From NCBI GenBank assembly GCA_020310875.1, contig CM035435.1, positions 70,322,955 through 70,386,954 of the forward strand: a stretch of DNA of 64,000 nucleotides, in the 5' to 3' direction. The translations under genes and the position numbers were made by a program. The stretch is from Ceratopteris richardii. Taxonomy: Eukaryota; Streptophyta; Polypodiopsida; Polypodiales; Pteridaceae. Positions 8,390 through 18,287 of the stretch are shown here, one piece after another. Each line of letters opens with the position of its first letter. Within the stretch, counting starts at the first letter, position 1. The notes below the pieces were generated by a model that made no database searches, was not told where the DNA came from, and saw only the letters and a list, made by a program, of their open reading frames with translations.

Positions 8390-10462
8390 ATGCCCTTTGT
8401 ACGTTGCTGATTCTTTGGTACCAGTCACTTGTTCCTTTTAAGTTCCTTTGGATGTGTTTTCTTGTTTTTAGTTAAGCGTCATCAGGAGCACTTTCGTGGG
8501 TCGTACTTGATGTTCTGCGTCCGCTTAGTTTAAGTTCTTTTCCTTTAAGTTATCCCTTGACTACAATTTTGCCTACCCTTGCACTTGAGAAATTAAGGGC
8601 TCTTCAAACTTGAGTGTTCCTATCGTACCCCTAGTCAATCAGAACAACTACTCGCACTTAGCCTATGCTAAGAATAGACTGAGGGGGTTAAGTGATGTTC
8701 CAACCTCAAGTCGCTCCTCCTGGCGATGCTGGTCTACCCAGGAAGCACATTCCCGAGCTTGTTCTCCTTGGCACTTACTTTGCTTTCTCCAAGAGCTCTC
8801 CATGATCCTGTAAGAATCCCAAGTTTAGCTTCAAGTTGATCCTTCAATTGACAGACAATTTATTTCAGACACTTTTTTAATGATCCTTGTTCCCCCTTTT
8901 GTATTGCTAAAAATTTCCTCTAGAGCTCCCTTGGTGTTCCTACCCCTCAGTGTGTCAACTTCCAAATATCCTATCGGAAAATCAACGCACTATTCTTATA
9001 AAAAACAGTTGAGGGCGTGTAATATATGCCACGAGCTTTCCGACAAGCCCTAGAGCTCAAAAAATGGATTTCGTATGAAAAAATTATGACCATTCAGGGT
9101 TTAGGGGGTTAACCAGACAAACAGAACCTTTAAGGAGTTTTAATGCATTTTTCTAAGGCCTTTGCAAGTGTGTGAGTATTTGAGAATGCAAATATGCCCA
9201 AAATTTAGCTTAAATTTCCAAAAAATTTACCCCTTAATTTTTGCCAAAAATGTCTGTCTATCGCGATAGACGGTGTCTGTCGCGATAGACACAAACTATC
9301 GTGGGGGGCTGTCTGTCGCGATAGACGGTGTCTGTCCCGATAGACACAAACTATCGTGGGGGGCTGTCTGTCGCGATAGATGGTGTCTGTCGCGATAGAG
9401 TAGTCTGTCGCGATAGACGGTGTCTGTCGCGATAGACGGTGTCTGTCGCGATAGAATGGTCTGTCGCGATAGACGGTGTCTGTCGCGATAGACGGTGTCT
9501 GTCACGATAGAGTGGTCTGTCGCGATAGAGGGTGTCTATCGCGATAGACGGTGTCTATCGCGATAGACGGTGTCTGTCGCGATAGAGTGGTCTGTCGCGA
9601 TAGACGGTGTCTGTCGCGATAGAGTGGTCTGTCGCGATAGACGCTGTCTGTCGTCTGTCGTGATTTGGTCTGTCGCGATAGACGGTGTCTGTTGCGATAG
9701 ACTGGGTCTGTCGTGGAATTTTGGTCTGTCGCGATAGACAGGTGTCTGTCGCGATAGACGCTGTCTGTCGTCTGTCGTGATTTGGTCTGTCGCGATAGAC
9801 GGTGTCTGTCGCGATAGACTGGGTCTGTCATGGAATTTTGGTCTGTCGCGATAGACGGTGTCTGTCGCGATAGACTGAAAAAACGCAAATTTTTGAGAAA
9901 CTTCTGGGTCTGTCGTGGAATTTTGGTCTGTCGCGATAGACGGTGTCTGTCGCGATAGACGGTGTCTGTCGCGATAGACTAAAAAAACGCAAATTTTTGA
10001 GAAACTTCTAGTGATTTGGAGTGCTCTAATGGTGTAGGTTACCGTGCCAAACACGCATTCACAAAATATTAAGTTTTTCTATCTGTCGCGACAGATAGAG
10101 GTCGTCGTCCCGGGACCTGTGCAGAGTCTGTCGTACCTGCGCACACTGCTGGAGAAGGTGGTACAGCTAGTTCCTGCAACAAAAGCTCAAAAACACACCA
10201 AAAACAGATAGCATGCAAGCTCTCTCTCGCTCTCTCTCACAATGAAATGAGGGAAATGAGGTGGGGAGTGTAATATGACCAAAAAACTGAAATTTTTTGT
10301 GGAGATGGAGATGGAGGTGGGAGATGGTGGGGATGATGATGGTGATGATGGTGATGCGAAAGTAAGGAAAAAATGAAGAAAAATAAAGAAAAGGAAGGAT
10401 ATTACCTATAACTCCAATGTCTCAACTCGACGTCTTACCATCACACGCTCGTCCTTGAAGCT
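8390..10462 (-). other. Gypsy-2 leader between primer site and gag
   Basis: Two kilobases without a convincing protein-coding gene. From the primer site inward it holds a GATG/GGAGAT-rich stretch (10303-10357), CT-rich sequence, the palindromic repeat array (9246-9980) and about 800 bp of unremarkable sequence up to gag. Long open frames across the array are products of the repeat, which is open in several frames. Confidence 0.75.
9246..9980. repeat. Tandem array of TCGCGA-centred near-palindromes
   Basis: I count about 27 exact copies of CGCGATAGA plus a few one-base variants. They are mostly spaced 17-20 bp apart in units of the form GTCTGTCGCGATAGACGGT. Each unit is a near-perfect inverted repeat; some copies are the exact palindrome GTCTATCGCGATAGAC. 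Higher-order units including GTCTGTCGTGGAATTTTG and AACGCAAATTTTTGAGAAAC recur towards the right end. A related isolated unit lies at 10081-10097. The array lies in the transcribed leader, so the RNA could form many short hairpins. Confidence 0.93.
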
Positions 10463-10483
10463 CTCTCCCCGGCAACGGCGCCA
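10463..10483 (-). other. Gypsy-2 primer binding site (Asp-tRNA type)
   Basis: On the minus strand it reads TGGCGCCGTTGCCGGGGA, the primer site typical of plant Athila/Tat-type gypsy elements, a few bases downstream of the LTR end. It sets the element's orientation. Confidence 0.92.
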
Positions 10484-10490
10484 AATTTGG

Positions 10491-11101
10491 TGTCACTCTA
10501 GCACAATGGTGAGTACCAACGTGAGAAGATTCACCTCATAATTGTCAATCCGTGGAGACGTGAGGACTAGTATGAAGACTATGAGCAAGTGAAGGCACAA
10601 GTGTGTGAGTGAGAAGCACACAAGCATGCACACACATACACACACACGCGCACACAAGGCAAGAACAAGGAGAGGAACAATGGAGTTCTTTGCATTAGTC
10701 AAAAAGTCTCTTACATAAGCTCAATTCACAAACAATCTAACCTCAAAAATGAGCTCTCTAGCTCTTTTTATAGTTTTCTAACTAGCTTTGGTCTTGTCCA
10801 GACCTAGTGTCCGGCCTAGTTAAAAATTAGGTTCTAGAGCCTATTTGAGGGCTCAAACAGAGTCTAAAAATGATGAAAATTGATATGTAGCTAGTTCTAA
10901 TACTCCTCAAGCTTGAGGACTCCTCGGCTTGCACAAAATGGAGTCTATTCTACCAAAAACGGAATTTACAATGTTTGTGTAGTGATTAAAATCACTTGAG
11001 TTGTAAATGGTCCATGGAAAAAATGATTGGGCCTTGTTGCCGTATTGTGCATGACTCCTCCGTTGCGCTAGTATGCTCTTCATCTGACTTGTATGCCAAC
11101 A
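10491..11101 (-). repeat. Gypsy-2 5' LTR, about 611 bp
   Basis: On the minus strand it begins TGTTGGCATAC and ends about GTGACA, just before the primer site. Its length matches the Gypsy-1 LTR (610 bp). The core, including TATAAAAAG, aligns with it; the first 110 bp are more diverged. The start coincides with the breakpoint in the Copia-A integrase. Confidence 0.82.
10764..10772 (-). promoter_or_regulatory. Gypsy-2 LTR TATA box
   Basis: TATAAAAAG on the minus strand at the position equivalent to the Gypsy-1 LTR TATA box. Confidence 0.65.
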
Positions 11102-12474
11102 GCCTTTTTAATGATTTACCTGTTTGATTCTCCACAAGAGCCAAATATCTTTTGAAACATGAAAAAACTTCATCTTTGTGTTTCATAAAGAATAGGATAG
11201 TCCATCTGCTGCAATCATCAATAAAGGAAACATAATACCTTGATCCAGATATTGAAGCTTCCTTGCTAGGTCCCCATACATCTGTATGAACCAACTCCAA
11301 GAGATCTCCATGCATATAACCTTTCTTCATAAATGGTAACCTGTGAGACTTTCCAAATTGACATGCACTACACTTATAAATCATATGTTGTTTTGACAAA
11401 TTAGGGAGTCCAAGTACACTTTGGTCCCTGCAAATTTGCTTTAATGACCTTTCACCAATATGTGCTAACCTTTTGTGCCATACTTCCAATTCTGTGAGTG
11501 TCTGACTACCATAATTAAAGAGAGCAATGTTTCTAGTGTCCTGTAATTCAAATGTGAACAATCTACCTGTCTTTTCACCTTTTGCAATTTTTCTGAATCC
11601 TTGACTTGGATCTTCAACAAATGCTCCTGCCTTTGTGAACCTGACTTGCAACCCTTTCTCTACTATCTGCCCAACACTTATCAAATTCTTTGTAATGGTA
11701 GGGACATAGAGTACCTTACTGAGTAGGTTGATGTTTCCATCAGGTGCTTTGACATTGCCTATTTTCTCCACAGGATGTTTTGTAGCATCTCCTGTTTGTA
11801 CCTCATGCTTATTCCTTGGATCTTCTAAATCTGATAGGAGTGCCACATTTCCTGCCACATGATTTGAACAACCTGAATCTATGTAGAAAACATGCTCATC
11901 AAATTTACCTTGTGGCATAGCCATGTTCATGATCAATAATGAATCCTCTTTGTTTGAGTCTTCTGTGTAGTTATTGTAGTATCTCCTTCCTTTGTAGCCT
12001 CCTTGATAGTTTGAATGATTGTAGTTGTTGTAGTTGCCATGGTAGTTGTTGAACCTTCCTCTTGAGTAGCCATAACTTCCTCTATTGTATCCTCTGCCTC
12101 TTTGATTCCTCGAATTCCTAAAGCAATTTTCAGTTGTATGATTAGTTAGTCCACAAATAGAACATGAGTTGGAGTCTTGGGATCTCCCCCTGCCTTGTCT
12201 ACCTCCTCTTCCTCTACCTCTGCCATGTCTTCCTCTACCTGCATAGTTAGCTTGATATGTACCTGCTTCATCATCCACTTTCTTTGCCTTTCATTTGTTA
12301 TCTTTGGACTTGCTTTTATCAGTGTATAAAGCTGACGATTGATTACCTTTAGAGCTTTCTTCATTTTTGATAAGCTTTGCCTCTTGAGTAAGTAGTTGTC
12401 CAATGAGTGTGTTGAAATCAGGTACATGCATGTCCATGTACAAATCCATAGCTGTGGTGAATGCTTCCCACTTG
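11102..12474 (-). pseudogene. Copia-A gag (C-terminal part), protease, pre-integrase and integrase start
   Basis: Continues the gag begun at 23482-22979 after the Gypsy-3 insertion. Gag reads through MDLYMDMHVPDFNTL to a TGA stop (complement of 12291-12293), then RG-rich sequence and a zinc knuckle CSICGLTNHTTENC. The protease has FYIDSGCSNHVAG, followed by the pre-integrase HHCC region (WHKRLAHIGERSLK, CSACQFGKSH) and the first integrase Asp (HTDVWGP). The frame breaks at GKSLKRL, where the Gypsy-2 LTR starts. Only one stop is seen, so decay is modest. RT, RNase H and the 3' LTR should be left of the window. Confidence 0.88.
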
Positions 12475-13494
12475 TGTTAAACGCTGTGTTAAACGTTGTT
12501 GCTTCCTTCTAACTATCAGAAGTGCGTTTAAGTGATTCTTGGGTTCTTGGGAGTGGAAGGGGTCTGTTAGACAGAGGCCCTGTACTTAGTTCCCAAAATA
12601 ACCACTTCAGATACAGTAAGATACTGATGCTAAGAACTTTATCAAGCTTTCATGACACTTACGGTTCTCGTCGTAGCTCAGCCAACATGTACCGAATACA
12701 CTAAGATGCTATATTACTAAACTCATTGAAGATACCAGAGACAAGAGTGCTAATTCGACCTTTACCGAATAGACAAACAATCAGACAACACCGTAGACAC
12801 AGAGAACTCGGTAGTTCAAACACACCGTACTGAAAACTCAGTGCGCAACTTAGAAGACCCTTACTGTACTTAACTTTATCGTATGAAGACAGATTTCAAC
12901 ACTGCAGACAACACCGTACAGATCGGAATACCAGAACGCTACCATAGTTGCATCAGGCTTCACTAACCACTGGCAGAACATTCCAAGAAGGGGTAACACA
13001 CAATGCGCGGACTAACACCACAACTCAATAGAGATTCACAAACAACTTACTCAGACAATAGTCCAGGATCTATTAGCTGTGAATGAACTTGCAACCTCAA
13101 CAGAGATCGATAGGTAACAAAACACAGATACACACAGTACAATCGGAGTACGCAGAAGTTAGACAACAGCGCTACAGTAGTGTTCAGGCAATCCTCCAGA
13201 CGAATAGTCTGGTGATTCCACGAATCGTCTCACTGGTTAACAACAGAACAGATGTCGACGGCAAACAAGACAAGAGACGAACACGAACTCAGAATACAGG
13301 AGATATGCAAATGACACTACAGACAATGCCCGATCAGTCACCCAGACAGACAGTCTGGTGATCCGTCACATCTTCGTCTCTGTGCGTCTTCTTGATGTAT
13401 ATAACTTTTTTTTACAAACTGTTTGTAACTACTTTTTTCACTCGTGTGAACAAGATTCAGTTATACAATCTTCCGATCCGGCAGCCGACTAACA
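12475..13494 (-). repeat. Gypsy-3 3' LTR, about 1.02 kb
   Basis: Near-identical to 21970-22978. It differs by point changes and by a 12-bp duplication at its outer end (TGTTAAACGCTG followed by TGTTAAACGTTG). Short open frames shared by both LTR copies are not genes. No clear polypurine tract precedes it; a tRNA T-arm-like stretch lies there instead (13496-13530). Confidence 0.93.
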
Positions 13495-13535
13495 CTGGCA
13501 CGCACGGTGGACTCGAACCCGCAGGTTTTACAAAA

Positions 13536-15789
13536 TTATTGCTCATCTATGATTCCTTCTAAGTACATATTTCTAGCTAATCTAAAGGTACGGGCGATCT
13601 TTTTCTTGAGGGTTTCTAATAACTGTTTTAGGGTGTCCGGTTCTAGTAATTGTGCATCTATACGTACAGAGCTTAGGGCTATGGCTTCATTTAGCAAAAT
13701 TTCTGCTTGGGTTTGCAGAAAGGCTTCTTGTAAGTAAAACTCGTTGGCCAGCGCTGCATCTCTGGAAGTCTTGATTTCGGCCACTTGTTGCTCCATCTTC
13801 TGTACTCTTTCTTTCTGGTTTCCAATTGATTCTCTCTTCTTTCGATTTCTTGAATCTGAAAGTTTACTGTTCTTTCATATGATGTTTTTTCGTGTCTGAG
13901 ATCTGCAATTAGTTTCTGTGTCTGCGCTTCCTTGGTCAAATAATGTTTGAGCATATTGTTTACATCTGATAGGTTTTCTTTTGTCCGTTGAAGTTCTTCT
14001 TCTGTTCACTTAGCTTGCGTCTGCTGTTCTTGACTCTGCTGCACTAATTCTTGTAGCTGAATTCTGGTTTCTTCGAGCAAGTTTCCTAAGGTGATCCTTG
14101 CATCGTCCTTGTCATGTATATCTTGCTTCATTTTGCTGATTTCTGCGTTTGCAATCTGTAACGACTCTTCTTTCTTTGTGAGTTCCGCCATGGCCGCATC
14201 TCTCTGATTGGTAATCATCTATTGTTCAGCAATTTGAGCTTGGAGCTGGGCAATCTGTGAGTTGAGCTGATGGTTTTCGGCTTTAACTGCATCTATCTCT
14301 TCTTGCAGTGGTGTGATGTCTGCTTCTAGAATGTCCACTTTGTGTTGTAGCTCATTCCGGATGTTGTCTACAACTTCTTTCATTTGGATTGGCAGTTGCT
14401 GTGATAGGTTAATGAGTAATTGACCCATGTTGGCCAATTCAGAAATTACGGGAATCGACGGAAGTGGCAGTTGAGGTCGTGGTTGGGATGAGGAGGTGGT
14501 GAGCAGTTGTTGGGAGTTCGGTGGAGAGTAGTTGAGAGAGGAGGATGAAGAATCAGTGGGTTCGGTAGGGTGAATGGGTTGGATGGGTATAATGGGGTCG
14601 ATGTGTGGTTCTGGTGGGGGAGTGGGAAGGACAGTTTGAGATGTTACCTGATCTATGTTTTGTTGTGCATTATCTACGACTGTGGACTCAACTGCCTTAA
14701 GCAGCCTTTCGAATGCTTCTTTCGCAAGTGGTTCTTCATCTGCTTGTTGTTCCCTTTCAGATTGTTGCTGTGATGCTTCTTCGGTAGATGTTGTGTCGGC
14801 TTCACTATGATTTTCTTGTTGTTGCTCTTGGGAAGATTGTGCGGAGGATTCATTCTGCATTGATGTTGTTGTGTCATGGAATGTTTCCTCGTCTTGTTTT
14901 TCTTCTTCTTTGTCGTCATCTTTGTTTCCTTCGGCAGATCCTTGTGCTTCACTCTCAGAAGAACTAATTCGGATCCTTTTTCTGCGGAATAGTTGGTTTA
15001 GCTCCTCTTCATCTTCTTCTTCATCGTCCCATAGTTGTACTGATTCTTCATGTCGCAGAACAAGTCCTCTGGGTGGTGGCTGTGCTGCGAGAATTGCTGG
15101 AAAAAGGAATGAAAGGATGTGCGGCAATCTGGATCTTGGCATGCCTCCCTTGTTTACCTGTTTAATAATGGACACGCATTCTCGGTGAATGCGGTGGAAG
15201 AAGAATGACGCGAAGTTGACTAGTTCTTGCGCAGCTAATTCTATGGCGGAGTAGAAGGGGTGGGATATTCCATAGGTGCATTTCTGTAGGTTGAGAATGA
15301 CTACTAAGAACTGGAGAGCTAATCGTTCTGGTTCAGTCGGCAGAGAATCGCATACTCGTTGGATGAATGCCTAGGAAATAATTCTACCATTCTAGCGACT
15401 GTCAGACTTGGGCCATTTTCCCGGCCTTGTGAAGGGAGTCTAAAGGCTTCTGCAAAAGCTTGGAATGTGATGAGTGTACGGGATGGGAGGGAGGTGATCG
15501 GCCAACTCTGCTCGGTGGCCGGTGTTTTGGCGATGGCGGAGATGATCTGGGCGAAGAATGGGTGGGACTCCACTGAATGCCAAGGAAGTTCAGCGAAGTT
15601 GGATAGCCCACGAATGCACAGGAACTCTCCTACATCCATGGCGGAGATGATCTGGGCGAAGAATGGGTGGGACTCCACTGAATGCCAAAGCAGTTCAGCG
15701 AAGTTGGATAGCCCACGAATGCACAGGAACTCTCCTACATCTGCAGGGAGTCCATCACGGAAGGCGGCGTAGTTAGCCAAAGCTTCCAT
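13536..15789 (-). pseudogene. Gypsy-3 post-integrase accessory frame: acidic, low-complexity, long coiled coil
   Basis: Lies between integrase and the 3' LTR, in the same sense as pol. The likely start is the ATG at the complement of 15787-15789 (MEALANYAAFRDGLP). An N-terminal domain (FAELLWHSVESHPFFAQII, then a frame change near 15320-15380 into FLVVILNLQKCTYGISHPFY) is followed by an acidic stretch (WDDEEEDEEELN), Ser/Gln-rich linker, a Pro-rich part, and about 350 residues of heptad-like coiled coil (VDILEADITPLQEEIDAVKA; DLRHEKTSYERT). In-frame TAG near 14219 and TGA near 14005, plus a shift near 13800, interrupt it. No membrane segment or envelope-like signal is evident. Gypsy elements of the Tat type may carry extra frames here; this one I do not recognise. 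Confidence 0.7.
15533..15742 (-). repeat. In-frame 105-bp tandem duplication
   Basis: Two copies (15533-15637 and 15638-15742) differing at very few bases. Each encodes 35 residues containing FLCIRGLSNFAEL and HSVESHPFFAQIISA. The length is a multiple of three, so the accessory frame stays open through it. Confidence 0.92.
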
Positions 15790-16150
15790 GGCGCACACAA
15801 CGACAGTAAACACAAGCATGCAGAGCACAAGGTAAGCACACAGAGCACAAATCACACAAACACAATAGCGATTTTGGGCGAAACAGAAAGGGTTAAGTAG
15901 ATGCGTCGCAGTAGAGAGCAATGAAGGATGATTAATCATTGCACGGTATTGAAATTATAATTCTTAACTTTGGTGTGCATGCGTGGGTAGCTCGCAAGGC
16001 CAGGGTGGCTGTGGCCATAATTAGTTAACAAAACGTGGATATCTACAGACTTATTCTATTAAGCACGCAAAATAAAAGAAAAGAAAAGAAAAGAAAAGTG
16101 AAGGGAACGTCAAAAGACGCGGCCAACCGCCAAACGTTTCAGTGCGGGTT
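15790..16150 (-). other. Spacer between Gypsy-3 integrase and accessory frame
   Basis: About 360 bp. It contains a short AAAAG-type repeat (16078-16098) and otherwise nothing recognisable; possibly a leader for a separate transcript of the accessory frame. Confidence 0.5.
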
Positions 16151-17298
16151 AGACGTGTGTTGATACGGTCGCAGCTTCGAACCGTTAATGACTTTCAGAA
16201 GAGGGATTCCGGTCAACATAGTCAACCAAAAAGTTGCAGGGCCACTTGCTCAGAAATTCGGTAGGGACCAAACCATCGCAACTTGAATTTGCCAGCAGAG
16301 CGATTCGACTTTGCATTGTAACAGAGTACAAGTTGTCCCACCGAAAAAATTGGGGTCTTTAGATATCGGTCATGTGTTCGAGCTTGTCTTAGCTGTACTT
16401 CCTGCATAGTCAAAAAATTGTGCCATCGATGCTCGTCTAATTCTCTGAGTGTATCCACCCGGAAGGACAGTGATTCTTCCGGTAGTAGTTTCTGGTTGAT
16501 GGCTACTCGTAAACTTGGTATAACTATCTCTATTGGTGCTATTGCTTCTAATCCATAAGCCAGTTTGAAAGGGTTAATCCTGTTGTTACCTTGTATGTAG
16601 TCCGATATGCCCATAATACTGCAGGCAACAGTTGATCTCATCTTTCCGGTGCTTCCATAATCAATTTTCGAAGCATATTCAACAAAGTTTTGTTTGTACT
16701 TTCAGCCAAACCATTAGCACGAGGATAATAAGGAGAACTAAACTTATGTGTGACGTGGAACGAATGTGTGAGTACTTTTATTAAATTGTTGACAAAATGA
16801 GTGCCTTGATCTGTAACAAGTTCCAGTGGTAAACCAAAACGTGGAAAGACATCAGTTAGCAGACACTTTGCTACCGCAACAGCTGTAGCAGACCGTAAAG
16901 CCCAGGCTTCTGCCCATCTAGTAGCATAATCTGTACATGTCAAAATATAACGATTGTTACTGAGGATGGCTGGTGGTGTAATAGGTCCAATGAAATCTAG
17001 ACCCCACTTCTGAAAAGGTTCTAATTGGCAGGACAGGTTGTAGCGGAAAATAATGACATGGTAACGGCTGTCCAGACCTCTCACAATTATCACATTTTTT
17101 TACAAACTGCAATACATCCCTGTACATAGTAGGCCACCAGAGACCACTTTGCAGAATTTTCCGGTGTGTTAAGTCTACAGCAAAATGGCCACCGGAAGGA
17201 ATTGAGTGAGCCAAATTAATGACTGAGTGAACTTCATGTGGTGGAATACATCGAAGTAAAAATTTCAGTATAATCCACATAGTATAATTCCCCAGCAA
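16151..17298 (-). pseudogene. Gypsy-3 integrase
   Basis: HHCC module with HSIPSGGHF and CDNC, then catalytic core with WGLDFIGP, LVTDQGTHF and NGLAESTN giving D, D and E. The C-terminal domain has FKLRWFGPYRISEQV and, in another frame near the end, GIPLLKVINGSKLRPY. At least three frame changes (about 17040-17090, 16640 and 16235) break it. A single HHCC module is present, in contrast to Gypsy-1. No chromodomain follows. Confidence 0.87.
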
Positions 17299-18287
17299 TC
17301 AACCGAAATCGGCGGCTAAAAATTGCAATTTTCCTGTGTATTGCCGTAGAAGTCTGAGATGGAAGGCATCCATCAGTGAGGAAGGTTAAGATCTGATCAT
17401 AATATGTAGATGGCATAGGCGGGTCTGTAATTTCATCATTAGTTGGTTCAGAGACATAAATTGCTGGTGTTGTGTCATCTACACCAATCGGAGCTTCACT
17501 GGAATCTAAGCGAGACAAAAAATCTGCTAAGGCATGTGAACTGCATGGCCGATGAATGACTTCGTAGTCAAATCTTGTAAAAGTAGAACCCATCGTGCTA
17601 ATCGACCTCCTAGATGTTGTTGTCGAACGAGATAAACAAGTGCAACATGATCCACATGAAAAGTAAATTTACGGCCCAGCAAATAATGCCTGAATTTCTT
17701 GACAGAATATACTAGACCTAGGCATTCTCTTTCTGTTACAGAGTAATTCTTTTCAGCAGGGGCTAATCTTTGACTTGCATAGTACACTGGTCTGAACCAC
17801 TTATCGGTTTGTTGCATTAGAACGCTTCCTATTGCTATATCTGAAGCATCAACAAATACATGAAATGGGCGATCCCAGTCAGGGGGCTGTAAGATTGGAC
17901 CCTGTGTTAATAAACACTTTAAATGATCAAATGCCATCTGACATTCCTGAGTCCACTCAAACTGTCGAGGAGTCTTGGTGATTAGTCTGTTCAGTGGTAT
18001 TGCTAAGTGAGCAAGCCATCGTAAGTGTCGTCCATGCCATCTTACTTGGCCCATGAAGCGCATTACTTCCTTCGGTGTAGTGGGCACCTGAGCTTCTAAC
18101 ACAGGAAATTTTATCTAGGTCCACTTGTATACCTTGTGTAGATACAATGTGGCCAAGTAGTTTTCCACATGACACCGCAAACACAGATTTGTTTGGGTTC
18201 AAACAGAGTCTGTATTCTCTGCACTTTTCAAAGCAACACCGTAAATGGAACAGGTGTGCTATCATCTTACCAAAAATTGAAAAATCA
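17234..18287 (-). pseudogene. Gypsy-3 RT C-terminal part and RNase H
   Basis: Begins after the lesion in the catalytic box and runs through the RT connection (CREYRLCLNPNKSVF, KLLGHIVSTQGI). RNase H follows with HVFVDASDIAIG, TERECLGLV, FHVDHVALVYLV and GRLARWVLLLQ. The tether to integrase holds LADFLSRL. Frame changes occur near 18110 and 17590. Confidence 0.87.

Larger units (their letters stand above)
6086..11101 (-). mobile_element. Gypsy-2: internally deleted gypsy element, minus strand
   Basis: Read on the minus strand: 5' LTR (11101-10491), Asp-type primer site (10483-10463), a 2-kb leader with a palindromic tandem array, gag (8389-6842), then a direct jump into integrase, which stops at the Gypsy-1 insertion (6086). 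Protease, RT and RNase H are absent. The LTR starts (TGTTGGCATAC) precisely where the Copia-A integrase sequence breaks off, so this element probably inserted into Copia-A. The remaining integrase and the 3' LTR should lie left of the window. Confidence 0.87.

Noticed and set aside
9246-9980. CRISPR-like array of short repeats
   Set aside because: Units of 16-20 bp are contiguous with no unique spacers of constant length, and the context is a plant retrotransposon leader.
9296-10054. Minus-strand open frames of 69-172 codons rich in SRQTPSIATD
   Set aside because: They are translations of the palindromic tandem array, open in several frames because the unit lacks stops; no start context or domain.
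12522-13361. Plus-strand open frames repeated at 22005-22845
   Set aside because: They lie in the two LTRs of Gypsy-3 on the strand opposite to its genes; duplication reflects the LTR pair, not a gene family.
13496-13530. A functional tRNA gene on the minus strand
   Set aside because: Only a T-arm-like part is present, the T stem has mismatches, and no D arm or anticodon arm is seen upstream.
14570-15188. Plus-strand frames of 67-105 codons, Ser-rich
   Set aside because: They are the antisense of the acidic, Gln/Ser-rich accessory frame of Gypsy-3; composition explains the openness.
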